Notes under the pieces: model-generated | The model's database searches: none | Told to the model about the DNA's origin: nothing | Seen by the model: the letters and a program-made list of their open reading frames with translations, nothing else | DNA from: Bacteroidota bacterium | Lineage (GTDB): Bacteria > Bacteroidota > Bacteroidia > Bacteroidales > Prolixibacteraceae | NCBI GenBank assembly: GCA_023251435.1 | Contig: JAHEYU010000039.1 | Location: 1-54,757 of the forward strand | Direction of reading: 5' to 3' | DNA length: 54,757 bases | In this document: positions 22,843 to 30,866 of the stretch, one piece after another | How the letters are laid out: each line of letters starts with the position of its first letter | Numbering within the stretch: the first letter of the stretch is position 1 | Made by a program: the position numbers and the translations under genes

Positions 22843-25116
22843 ATGGAAAAGATATTAATTATAGGGGGAGTTGCGGCCGGAGCAACTGCGGCGGCAAAAG
22901 TTCGCCGCATTTCTCCGACTGCTCAAATTAGAATGCTTGAAGCCGGACCGGACATTTCATTTGCCAATTGCGGCCTGCCATATTACATTGGCGGCGACAT
23001 CAAAAGCCGCTCGAAACTGATTCTGCAAAGTCCCGAAAGTTTCAACGAGCAATATGGCGTTGAAGTACATACGCATACCATCGTTTCGTCGATCGACAGA
23101 GCTGCGCACAAGGTAAAAACATTGGACACACGCAGCGGCGACTATAAAACGTTCGAATACACCAAACTAATTCTGGCACAGGGCGGCCGGCCTATAAAAC
23201 CAACGCTTCCCGGTGCGGATTACGATCATGTTTTCACGCTGTGGACTTTGGAAGACATGGACAAAATTTCACTCCATCTGGATGAAAATAAACCCAAAAA
23301 CGCAGTCGTTGTGGGTGGCGGATTTATTGGCCTCGAAATGGTGGAAGCCCTTGTAAAACGTGGCCTGAAAGTGAACGTGGTGGAGATGATGCCGCATGTG
23401 ATGGCCATTATGGAGGCCGAAACGGCAGGATTTGTTGAGAATGAAATGCTTTCATACGGCGTTGGTATTCATACCGGTGCCGGAGTAACCGAAATCATGC
23501 CCCGGAAAGTAAAACTCGACAATGGAAAAGTACTGGATGCCGACATGGTTTTACTGTCGATTGGCGTTCGCCCAACATTGCAACTCGCAATAGATGCAGG
23601 TCTCGAAATCGGGGAAGCAGGCGGACTACTGGTCAATGAGCAACTGCAAACTTCTGATCCCGATATTTTTGCGGCTGGCGATATGGTCGAAATCGAACAT
23701 CGCGTAAACGGTAAAAAAGTACGCATTCCGCTGGCCGGACCTGCAAACCGTCAGGGACGAATTGCTGCCGAGAATGTATTGGGTGGAAATCATGCCTACA
23801 AAGGTTCAATCGGAACTTCGGTGGTGCGCGTTTTCGAAGCAGTGACCGGAATAACCGGCTTCTCCCTAAAACAGGCTCGCGCTGCCGGATTGGATGCCGA
23901 TTCAGTTGTTGTTCACAAAGAGCATCATACTTCCTATTATCCGGGAGCTGAAACGGTAACCACCATGCTGGTATACGACCGAAACACCGGGATTATTCTG
24001 GGTGGACAAACGGCAGGTTACAAAGGAGCTGACAAACGTTTGGATGTGATTGCAACTGCAACAGCTTCAAAATTAACCATCGGTGATATCGCTGATATTG
24101 ACTTCGCCTATTCACCACCCATCGGAACGGCCAACGATGTCCTTAACATGGCTGCTTATACTGCCGAAAACCGGATTTCAGGGTTCAGCCCATCAGTTAC
24201 CGTTACCGAATTGGATGCTTTCATTGAAGGAAAAAATCCTGTATTTGTTGATGTTCGTGATGTGTTCGCTTTCGAAAAAAGCCATGTAAAAGGAGCTATC
24301 CATTTGCCATTGGAAATGCTGGCAGAACAAATTAAAACCATCCCGGCAAACCGAATCGTGATAGTTTACGACGAAACCGGAAAAAAAGGACATCAGGCAC
24401 TTCGCACATTGCTGGGCTCGGGTTATAACGATGTTACCAATATTTCAGGAGGACACACTTCGCTTCAGAGACAAGCCAGAACCGCTGGATTTAAGCACAT
24501 TCAAATAGATCTTTTACCGGTTGAGCCAAAATCGCTGGAAGAAGAAACTTCGAAAACGGAAGAAAAAACAGTCGCAAAAGCACAGGATAAAAATTCACCG
24601 ATTGTTGTGGATGTTCGTACTCCTGAAGAATTTGAAGACGGTGCATATCCTGACGCCATCAATATTCCGTTGGATGAATTACAAGAGAGAATTGATGAGC
24701 TGGGAAGCAAAACGAGGGAGATAACGCTCTATTGCGCTTCGGGAGCCCGTTCTGCTTATGCACAGCGGTTCCTCCTGCAAATGGGTTTTGCCAATGCAAC
24801 CAATGGCGGTGGAATTGCCGCGATGATGTCGCGCAAAAATACAAAACCCTCTTCAGCAGCTCCTTCAAACGAACCATTAGTGATCGATGTACGTACTAAA
24901 GAAGAATTTCAAGGCGGCGCTTATCCAGGCGCCATCAATATTCCGTTGGATGAATTGCAAATGCGAATCATTGAATTGGGAAGCAAAACAAGGGAAATTA
25001 CACTCTATTGTGCCTCGGGAGCGCGCTCTGCTTACGGACAAAGAGGCTTGCAGCAAATGGGTTTCACCAACGTAAAAAATGGTGGCGGCATTATGCAAAT
25101 GATGAGACAGAGATAA
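22843..25116 (+). CDS. CoA-disulfide reductase-like flavoprotein with three rhodanese domains
   Basis: A 757-residue fusion. Residues 1-445 are a pyridine nucleotide-disulfide oxidoreductase of the CoA-disulfide/persulfide reductase type: FAD loop GGVAAGATAA, redox Cys43 in SFANCGLPYYIGG, NADH loop VVGGGFIGLEM, FAD-binding IFAAGDMVE. Three rhodanese domains follow: about 449-550, where the catalytic Cys is replaced by Asp510 (VYDETG), then about 582-665 and 675-757, both active-type (YCASGARS; Cys631 and Cys723). The last two are close copies with 26 identical consecutive bases. Known CoADR-Rhd enzymes have one rhodanese domain and reduce persulfides. Here two sulfur-carrying domains could feed one flavin site. 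Confidence 0.92.
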   Translation: MEKILIIGGVAAGATAAAKVRRISPTAQIRMLEAGPDISFANCGLPYYIGGDIKSRSKLILQSPESFNEQYGVEVHTHTIVSSIDRAAHKVKTLDTRSGDYKTFEYTKLILAQGGRPIKPTLPGADYDHVFTLWTLEDMDKISLHLDENKPKNAVVVGGGFIGLEMVEALVKRGLKVNVVEMMPHVMAIMEAETAGFVENEMLSYGVGIHTGAGVTEIMPRKVKLDNGKVLDADMVLLSIGVRPTLQLAIDAGLEIGEAGGLLVNEQLQTSDPDIFAAGDMVEIEHRVNGKKVRIPLAGPANRQGRIAAENVLGGNHAYKGSIGTSVVRVFEAVTGITGFSLKQARAAGLDADSVVVHKEHHTSYYPGAETVTTMLVYDRNTGIILGGQTAGYKGADKRLDVIATATASKLTIGDIADIDFAYSPPIGTANDVLNMAAYTAENRISGFSPSVTVTELDAFIEGKNPVFVDVRDVFAFEKSHVKGAIHLPLEMLAEQIKTIPANRIVIVYDETGKKGHQALRTLLGSGYNDVTNISGGHTSLQRQARTAGFKHIQIDLLPVEPKSLEEETSKTEEKTVAKAQDKNSPIVVDVRTPEEFEDGAYPDAINIPLDELQERIDELGSKTREITLYCASGARSAYAQRFLLQMGFANATNGGGIAAMMSRKNTKPSSAAPSNEPLVIDVRTKEEFQGGAYPGAINIPLDELQMRIIELGSKTREITLYCASGARSAYGQRGLQQMGFTNVKNGGGIMQMMRQR

Positions 25117-25140
25117 TCTTAATCAAATAAATCTAAACCT

Positions 25141-25464
25141 ATGCAAAACGTATTTTCTTACATCGACTTTCAGAAAAAAATAGAAGGACACGATCGAGCT
25201 GCCCTGCTGATTCATAATCCTGAAAATGAATCTTCCCGATGTGCTTTCCGAAGTATCGCCGAAGCCATGCATTTGAGTCAGACCATATCGGTTTTTGTGG
25301 CTGATGTGAGTCAGGTTCAGGATATTCATCCGGTTTACAAGATTACAAGTGAACCTTCGCTCTTACTTTTCGCGAATGGGAAAGTGGTAAATATATTGGA
25401 AGGCTGCCATGAAAGTGACTACTTCAAAGCTATGATGAATCACGATCTGTCCAAAGAAAGATGA
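25141..25464 (+). CDS. Monothiol thioredoxin-like protein
   Basis: A 107-residue thioredoxin fold: AALLIHNPENESSRCAFRSIAEAM, VADVSQVQDIHPVYKITSEPSLLLFANGKVV. The usual CxxC is reduced to one cysteine, Cys34, and the cis-Pro is present (SEPSLL). It cannot form the standard internal disulfide, but could hold a persulfide or a mixed disulfide with a partner. It lies 24 bases after the rhodanese fusion gene and before a free rhodanese, in keeping with sulfur relay. Confidence 0.7.
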   Translation: MQNVFSYIDFQKKIEGHDRAALLIHNPENESSRCAFRSIAEAMHLSQTISVFVADVSQVQDIHPVYKITSEPSLLLFANGKVVNILEGCHESDYFKAMMNHDLSKER

Positions 25465-25554
25465 TAAGAAAATGCCCTAATGTAAGTTTTAAATACAAAG
25501 TCTAATATTGAAAGTATTGCCATATAAACGAAAACAATAATTAAATAAACAACT

Positions 25555-25866
25555 ATGTTTGAATCAATTAAGAAACTTTTAGGAATTAAAACAATCGACT
25601 ATGCCCAATTAATGAAAGAAGGGGCTGTAATTTTAGATGTTCGAACCAAAGGGGAATATGGATCCGGACACATTAGGGGATCAGTCAATATTCCGGTTGA
25701 TCAACTAAGCAAAAATCTTCAGAAATTTAAAGACAAAAAGCGCACGATAATTACTTGCTGTGAATCAGGAATGAGAAGTTCATCTGCAAAGGGAATATTG
25801 AAGTCAAACGGTTTTATCAATGTTCACAACGGTGGAAGATGGGCGAGTCTAAATAATAAATTGTGA
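25555..25866 (+). CDS. Single-domain rhodanese
   Basis: A 103-residue rhodanese domain: VILDVRTKGEYGSGHIRGSVNIP at the N-terminus and the active loop TCCESGMRSS, where the second Cys of the pair is the catalytic persulfide carrier. No signal peptide or membrane segment. It likely carries sulfane sulfur between donors and the operon's reductase or thioredoxins. It shares its design with the two active domains of the fusion protein but is clearly more distant from them. Confidence 0.93.
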   Translation: MFESIKKLLGIKTIDYAQLMKEGAVILDVRTKGEYGSGHIRGSVNIPVDQLSKNLQKFKDKKRTIITCCESGMRSSSAKGILKSNGFINVHNGGRWASLNNKL

Positions 25867-25895
25867 TATTGTGATAATTATTTGCAAATGAAATC

Positions 25896-25953
25896 AACCA
25901 CATTTACACATAGCAAAACATAAAAACTATGTGCCCTATGTGCCTATGTGGTT
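25896..25953. repeat. Folded-tandem palindrome, copy 1
   Basis: Left arm AACCACATTTACACATAG (25896-25913) faces right arm CTATGTGCCTATGTGGTT (25936-25953), 15 of 18 positions pairing. The right arm is identical to that of copy 2 at 27950-27967. Within arms, an eight-base period (CTATGTGC / CTATGTGG) is visible. It lies immediately upstream of the thioredoxin gene in the sulfur operon and overlaps a possible alternative start (25931), so the start at 25967 is preferred. Confidence 0.85.
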
Positions 25954-25966
25954 TAAAAATAAACAG

Positions 25967-26266
25967 ATGAAGGCAAACTTTGATACAATAATAAGTGATA
26001 CAAAACCCGTAATTGTTGACTTTCATGCCTTGTGGTGCGGGCCGTGCAAGGTGCAGTCGCCCATTCTGAAAGAGTTGGCAGCCGAACTTGGAGATCGGGT
26101 TCGGGTGATCAAAATTGATGTCGATCAAAATCAGCAATTGGCTGGACGTTACCAGATTCAGAGTGTTCCGACGCTAATGATTTTTAAAAGCGGAGAAATA
26201 AAATACAAACAACCGGGAGTTCACACCAAGCAACAGTTAATGAGTATATTGACAAATATTTTTTAA
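25967..26266 (+). CDS. Thioredoxin
   Basis: A 99-residue classical cytoplasmic thioredoxin: VIVDFHALWCGPCKVQSP with Cys24 and Cys27, and SVPTLMIFKSG with the cis-Pro. The ATG at 25967 is chosen because the region upstream belongs to a palindromic repeat. It probably regenerates the rhodanese-type partners or reduces released persulfide. Sixth gene of the operon, 17 bases before DUF2892. Confidence 0.95.
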   Translation: MKANFDTIISDTKPVIVDFHALWCGPCKVQSPILKELAAELGDRVRVIKIDVDQNQQLAGRYQIQSVPTLMIFKSGEIKYKQPGVHTKQQLMSILTNIF

Positions 26267-26283
26267 TTCACTAAAAAATCAAA

Positions 26284-26490
26284 ATGAAAAAAAACATGGG
26301 AACTATTGACAAGGCGATCAGGATACTGGTTGCTGTCGTGATTGCTATTCTATTCTTTACAAACGTTGTAACAGGCACATTGGGCATTGTTCTGTTAGTT
26401 TTGGCTGTGGTCTTTGTGATTACAAGCTTTATCAGCTTCTGCCCATTGTATTGGCCTTTCGGCATAAATACAGGTGCGAAAAACAAATAA
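26284..26490 (+). CDS. DUF2892 membrane protein
   Basis: Sixty-eight residues: MKKNMGTIDKAIRILVAVVIAIL, then a second hydrophobic segment and FISFCPLYWPFGINT. This is the DUF2892 (YgaP C-terminal-like) two-helix membrane domain; in YgaP it anchors a rhodanese domain in the membrane. Its occurrence in a rhodanese operon suggests the same partnership as separate proteins. The Cys in FCPLYWPFG is conserved in the family. Confidence 0.9.
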   Translation: MKKNMGTIDKAIRILVAVVIAILFFTNVVTGTLGIVLLVLAVVFVITSFISFCPLYWPFGINTGAKNK

Positions 26491-26509
26491 AAATTAAAAA
26501 GTTTAAACC

Positions 26510-26899
26510 ATGGAATATTATTTCGATGCAATTTTGCATACAGATTTTGAAGATGCGGTGGCTAAAATTACAGAAGCCTTGAAAACAGAAGGCTTTGGCG
26601 TATTGACAGAAATTGACATGCAGGCCAAATTAAAAGAGAAACTTGGCGTGGACTACAAAAAATACAAGATTCTGGGTGCCTGTAATCCGGCCTTTGCCTA
26701 CAAAGCTTTGCAGGCAGAAGAATTGATCGGGTTGATGCTGCCCTGCAATGTTGTTGTAACCGACAAAGAGGATGGGACAACACAGGTTGCAGTTATTCAT
26801 CCCATCGCGTCGATGATGGCCATACAAAACCCTGCATTGGAGCCGCTCGCGCAAGAAGTAACAGAAAAACTTAAGAAGGTAATGAATCTGCTGAAATAA
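26510..26899 (+). CDS. DUF302 domain protein
   Basis: A 129-residue DUF302 protein (TDFEDAVAKITEALKTEGFGVLTEIDMQAKLKEKLG, KILGACNPAFAYKALQAEELIGLMLPCNVVV). The conserved Cys in GACNP and the Cys in LPCN are both present. Function is not established; these proteins frequently sit with rhodaneses, DUF2892 and sulfur or heavy-metal genes, as here. Last gene of the operon, 19 bases after DUF2892 and followed by a strong hairpin. Confidence 0.92.
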   Translation: MEYYFDAILHTDFEDAVAKITEALKTEGFGVLTEIDMQAKLKEKLGVDYKKYKILGACNPAFAYKALQAEELIGLMLPCNVVVTDKEDGTTQVAVIHPIASMMAIQNPALEPLAQEVTEKLKKVMNLLK

Positions 26900-26905
26900 G
26901 TTTCA

Positions 26906-26958
26906 GATTAAGTTTATCCCTGACAGGTTTTCGAACCCTGTCAGGGATAAACTTAATC
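26906..26958. terminator. Bidirectional terminator closing the sulfur operon
   Basis: A 22-bp perfect stem (26906-26927 with 26937-26958) and a nine-base loop, GATTAAGTTTATCCCTGACAG on the left. It overlaps the stop codon of the converging sugar-isomerase-like gene, so it would end both transcripts. Confidence 0.85.
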
Positions 26959-27892
26959 AAATTTCAACATTTACCATTTTCCCCACCGACCGGATGTGAG
27001 CTGCTGCCTGTGCATATTCATCGGCAGTTGCTAAATGTTCCATCATTAGCGGAATATCTTTCAGCTTGGCTAATTCAGTCAGAAATGCCGAATAATCCAG
27101 ATTTCCTTTTCCAGCAAGAACTTCATCTAACTGGGGAACAGCATTGTCTTCCCGAAGTGTGATATCTTTGGCATGGCAACTCCTGATTTGTGGCCCAAGT
27201 CTGCGGAAACAATCGCGAATCATTTCGCCATTGCGGTAATAAATCTGCGGACTGGTAATTAAATTCATCGGATCGAGGTGCACGCCAAACTGCTTACGAT
27301 CAATGGCTTTAATGAGTTTTAGGTAAGAATCTGCAGAATCAGGATAAGACCATGGCATACATTCCAGCGTAAAATAAGTTTGCTTTGGTTTTACGGCATC
27401 AATTATTTTTCGGGTAGTTTCCACAATCAAATCAAATGTGGCATCGGTCAGATTATCCTTGTGCGGACCAGCCCAATGTTTCGGATTTCGCGAACCACTC
27501 ACATTTACACAACAACTGGCCCCAATCTCATCCGCCAAAGCCAACGAATCTGTGCATTTTTGAATGGCCTTTCCGGCCTTTTCCTGATCGGGATCAATCG
27601 GGTTACTCCAGGCTCCGACTTCGGCAATTACAATATCATTCTTTGCTGCTGCAGTTTGATAAGCTTTTATCAAAGCAGAGCCGGCGCCCGGCGACACCGG
27701 ACAATAAGCAGCCCGGTAGCCCAATTTTTTGATTGCAGCAATCCACTCTTCAGGAGAATTATACTTTTCAAAAACAGGTCCGCCCAAACGAACTTTGGGT
27801 TGGGTAGTTGAAGTCGCGGCCAATTCGGTCGGCATCACTGACAATGCTGCGATTCCTGATGCTGATAAGGTGATAAAGTTTCGTCGTTTCAT
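26957..27892 (-). CDS. Exported xylose isomerase-like TIM-barrel protein
   Basis: A 311-residue sugar phosphate isomerase/epimerase-type protein. MKRRNFITLSASGIAALS is a twin-arginine-like signal, so it should be exported. The barrel carries metal-site elements typical of AP endonuclease 2-like isomerases: FTLECMPWSYPD with Glu, FGVHLDPMNL with His-Asp, and SCHAKDI with a late His. It likely isomerises or epimerises a sugar in the periplasm. It follows the GH42 gene on the same strand, separated by a palindromic repeat, and may process its product. Confidence 0.85.
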   Translation of the reverse strand: MKRRNFITLSASGIAALSVMPTELAATSTTQPKVRLGGPVFEKYNSPEEWIAAIKKLGYRAAYCPVSPGAGSALIKAYQTAAAKNDIVIAEVGAWSNPIDPDQEKAGKAIQKCTDSLALADEIGASCCVNVSGSRNPKHWAGPHKDNLTDATFDLIVETTRKIIDAVKPKQTYFTLECMPWSYPDSADSYLKLIKAIDRKQFGVHLDPMNLITSPQIYYRNGEMIRDCFRRLGPQIRSCHAKDITLREDNAVPQLDEVLAGKGNLDYSAFLTELAKLKDIPLMMEHLATADEYAQAAAHIRSVGKMVNVEI

Positions 27893-27905
27893 AAATTCTG
27901 ATTAG

Positions 27906-27967
27906 AACCACATAGGCACATAGGAAACATAGTTTATTTTCTATGTGAACTATGTGCCTATGTGGTT
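27906..27967. repeat. Folded-tandem palindrome, copy 2
   Basis: Perfect 18-bp arms AACCACATAGGCACATAG (27906-27923) and CTATGTGCCTATGTGGTT (27950-27967), plus inner arms ACATAG / CTATGT. The arm is itself a tandem run of eight-base units (CACATAGG, CACATAGG, AAACATAG), so the element is a repeat folded back on itself. Copy 1 is at 25896-25953. Confidence 0.9.
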
Positions 27968-27993
27968 AATTTATAAATCTTTGCAATTAGAAT

Positions 27994-30087
27994 CTAGTTC
28001 TCCTCCACAATTAGCACATCCCAAGGACCAATTTCAATCGATGCTCCGGAAGCAACAACTTTTCCGGCAACCAGTTCGGTTCCACCTTTGTGCGGATACA
28101 CCAAACTCGATTTTTGCGAACTGTAATTGTAGTAATAATGTACTTTTTTGCCAGCTTCGTTCACACCGCTTTTTGTCACGAGCGGCCAGTGCAGGTTTTG
28201 GTCAACGGATTTAATTCCTGCACGTTCCAATTCCTGAAGAATCAGTTTTTCCTGAATTTCGTCTGAAACGGCACATCCCTGATAAAGCAGGGTTCCTTTT
28301 CCGAAATTGTTGATGGTGATGGCTGGATATTTTCCGAAGTGTGGATGATCGTAATAGGCCAGTGCTTTGGCGGTTTCCGGAATCAGGTATTCGCCCCAAT
28401 CGTAAACTTTGTTCGAAGCTTCGTCAACCTTGAACGGATTGTCTTTCAGACTCAATTCCTTGAACACAGTAAATTCCTGGTAATAAAATCCGCAGGCTTT
28501 GCGCAGCGGACCGGGCGCCAGCATCGGGCGAACCATCGAATTTTCGTCGCAAAATCCACTTTTGAATTGCATAATCACATGGCCACCGTTCTCAACGTAT
28601 TTGTTTATTTTATTAAGCAAATCATCACTGGCAATGTACAAAGCCGGAATCACAACCAAATCGTAATTTTCAAACTTCGCATTTTCAGGAAATATAAAAT
28701 CAACTCCCACATTGTTCCTGAAAAGCACTTTATGAAACTGCCCAACCAGTTCATTCCTGTAGATATTGCCTGAACCTCCCCACATGTCTTGTTTCCCGTT
28801 TTTAAATGGCATCACATTTAACGCTGCATTGGCATCGTGGCTAAACAGAATAGCTACTTTATTGGTGATTTTCAGGTTCACCAGTTTTTTGCCAAATTTC
28901 TGCAACTCATGAGCAGTTTTTGAATATTCGGCGTAGGCGCGGTTGGGTTGCAAATCGTGCGACAACACACCCTTCCAGTAGGTTTCCTGTCCGTAATGAA
29001 TCGAATGCCAGTGCCAGTACTCGACCATGTTGGCGCCCGAACCTATGTGTGCATACACATTTTGGCGAAGCTGACCATCATACGGAGGCATTTGCGATTT
29101 TGAATCCCAACCAATGGTTTGCGCATTGGTTTCGGTAATCAGGTAATTTTTCATTTTTACTGAACGGAAAAAATCTCCGGCAAAAGCAATTTCATCGCCG
29201 GTCAGATTATCCTGCGAACCATGGTAAACATTCACTGCCATTACGTCCATCTTTTTGGCGCTTTCAATTTGGTCGATGTCCTGAACCGATGGCATAAAAC
29301 AATGCATGATAAACTGGTCTGGGCGTTTGTATTCTGCTACGATTTCAGATTGCCAGGTAAGATAATCGGCCACTGATTTACGTTTGAAACGCTCCCATTC
29401 CAGTTTGTAGGCTGTATTGGTAACTCCATCGCGTGTTGGAAACTCATCCCAGTCGTTCATGGTCATTCCCCAGTAATTCAGGCCCCACAGTTTATTCAGA
29501 TTTTCGGTGGTGCCGAATTTCTTTTTCAGGTAATTCACAAAACTGATATGGTAATTGTAGTTATTCACCCCGTACGAAGTAGTTTCATTGTCAACCTGAT
29601 AGCCAATAATGGCCGGATGTTTGGCGTAATGCTCCATCATTTTTCGGATCACCCGTTCCGAATAAAACAGAAAAGTCGGGCTGGTAATGTTCATATTCTG
29701 GCGTATTCCGTAGTAGGCTTTCCCTCCCTTTTCATAATCAACCAGCACTTCCGGATGTTTGTGGTAAAGCCATGCAGGCATCGAATACGTTGGAGTGCCA
29801 AGAATCACCTTGATTCCATTGGCATGAAGACCGTCAATGATGCGATCCATCCAGGCGAACTCGAATTCACCTTCGCGCGGCTCGAACAAACTCCAGGTCG
29901 ATTCGCCCACACGAACCACCGACATTCCTGATTCTTTCATCAGCTTCAGGTCATCAGCCAGCCTATCTGTAGGCATGTATTCGTGGTAATAAGCTGCGCC
30001 GTAAAGCACATTGTCGAATTTTGGGGATTGTGCCGAAAGTGCTCCGGCCAAAAACAGGAGCAAAAACAGTAGGAAAAAATTTTTCAT
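27994..30087 (-). CDS. Secreted beta-galactosidase, GH42
   Basis: A 697-residue protein with signal peptide (1-20, GALSAQ). The GH42 catalytic barrel begins LYGAAYYHEYMPTDRLADDLKLMKESG and carries the acid/base Glu168 in YQVDNETTSYG and the nucleophile Glu319 in LITETNAQTIG. The trimerisation (about 410-610) and C-terminal domains follow. It cleaves beta-galactosides from plant oligosaccharides, probably in the periplasm. Its promoter on the minus strand is suggested below. The neighbouring isomerase-like gene on the same strand is a likely partner. Confidence 0.93.
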   Translation of the reverse strand: MKNFFLLFLLLFLAGALSAQSPKFDNVLYGAAYYHEYMPTDRLADDLKLMKESGMSVVRVGESTWSLFEPREGEFEFAWMDRIIDGLHANGIKVILGTPTYSMPAWLYHKHPEVLVDYEKGGKAYYGIRQNMNITSPTFLFYSERVIRKMMEHYAKHPAIIGYQVDNETTSYGVNNYNYHISFVNYLKKKFGTTENLNKLWGLNYWGMTMNDWDEFPTRDGVTNTAYKLEWERFKRKSVADYLTWQSEIVAEYKRPDQFIMHCFMPSVQDIDQIESAKKMDVMAVNVYHGSQDNLTGDEIAFAGDFFRSVKMKNYLITETNAQTIGWDSKSQMPPYDGQLRQNVYAHIGSGANMVEYWHWHSIHYGQETYWKGVLSHDLQPNRAYAEYSKTAHELQKFGKKLVNLKITNKVAILFSHDANAALNVMPFKNGKQDMWGGSGNIYRNELVGQFHKVLFRNNVGVDFIFPENAKFENYDLVVIPALYIASDDLLNKINKYVENGGHVIMQFKSGFCDENSMVRPMLAPGPLRKACGFYYQEFTVFKELSLKDNPFKVDEASNKVYDWGEYLIPETAKALAYYDHPHFGKYPAITINNFGKGTLLYQGCAVSDEIQEKLILQELERAGIKSVDQNLHWPLVTKSGVNEAGKKVHYYYNYSSQKSSLVYPHKGGTELVAGKVVASGASIEIGPWDVLIVEEN

Positions 30088-30118
30088 GAGCAGATAGTTT
30101 TAGTTAGTCAAAGCGAGA

Positions 30119-30126
30119 CAAATATA
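30119..30126 (-). promoter_or_regulatory. -7 element for the GH42 gene
   Basis: On the minus strand TATATTTG fits TAnnTTTG, 32 bases ahead of the GH42 start. No clear -33 box. Confidence 0.4.
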
Positions 30127-30188
30127 ATGATTAGACGTTAAACGTGCATCATACACTTATTAGGAGAAATAATATTCCGGAGTATGTA

Positions 30189-30222
30189 AAAAAAATTCCG
30201 GCCCCTGCGATGAAACATAGAA
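30189..30222 (-). terminator. Possible terminator of the lipoprotein gene
   Basis: ATTCCGGC and GCCGGAAT can pair over eight bases with a loop of about 19, followed by A/T-rich sequence (T-run on the minus strand). It lies downstream of the lipoprotein gene ending at 30269. Confidence 0.4.
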
Positions 30223-30268
30223 GCCGGAATCGGAATTATTCGCAAAAACAATTCAATACAAATCAAAG

Positions 30269-30826
30269 TTAACGGGAATAAATCATCGTACCTTCTGCGT
30301 GCCAGCAGGTACCTTGCCCAACCATCTGAACCGTACCAGTCATCCCCTTAAATTTGCCGATGCCATCACGCATATATACGTCACCGGTAAACGTACCATC
30401 CATAGGATTCGAGTAAGAAGTGGCATCATAAAAATAATAGTCGCCGTTGGCCGCTGTGTTCTTTCCGGTGGTTACCCAAACAACTTTATTATTTTCAAAT
30501 TTCGCACTTACCGCAGTCATCGGACTTTCCATCATTTGAAGTTTCCCAGCATGGGTAGCGTTACCACTTAACCATCCAGAACGAGGAAGATAGGAAGTAG
30601 GTTTTTGTGGGTCTAGTCCTACAATTAACATTAATACGTCCATGTTTGGAAATCCATTAGCATCAAAAGCTCCTTCCATGTTTGGAGTAAAGCAGAAATC
30701 TGCTTTCAATGGTACTGGTACTTTGGCTTTTTTCAGTTCAAGATTTTCTTCCTGAACAAATTGATCTTTGGTACAGGCTACAAACATAATCATCATGATA
30801 AAGAAAAACGAAATCACTGTTTTCAT
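30269..30826 (-). CDS. Hypothetical lipoprotein
   Basis: A 185-residue protein with a lipobox (MMIMFVAC, lipidation at about Cys18). The mature part is Gly- and aromatic-rich, with TGDVYMRDGIGKFKGMTGTVQM near the end, a pattern seen in beta-barrel folds such as allene-oxide-cyclase-like or other GxFxGMxG proteins; I regard that as only a hint. It lies 40 bases after the next lipoprotein gene on the same strand and may share its transcript. Function not known. Confidence 0.6.
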   Translation of the reverse strand: MKTVISFFFIMMIMFVACTKDQFVQEENLELKKAKVPVPLKADFCFTPNMEGAFDANGFPNMDVLMLIVGLDPQKPTSYLPRSGWLSGNATHAGKLQMMESPMTAVSAKFENNKVVWVTTGKNTAANGDYYFYDATSYSNPMDGTFTGDVYMRDGIGKFKGMTGTVQMVGQGTCWHAEGTMIYSR

Positions 30827-30866
30827 AATCAGAAATTTAAAGGGTTATACGTTTATTAATAAAACA

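Noticed and set aside
24083-25098. Several open frames on both strands within the rhodanese part of the flavoprotein gene
   Set aside because: They are shadows of the main frame, produced twice because of the duplicated rhodanese sequence.
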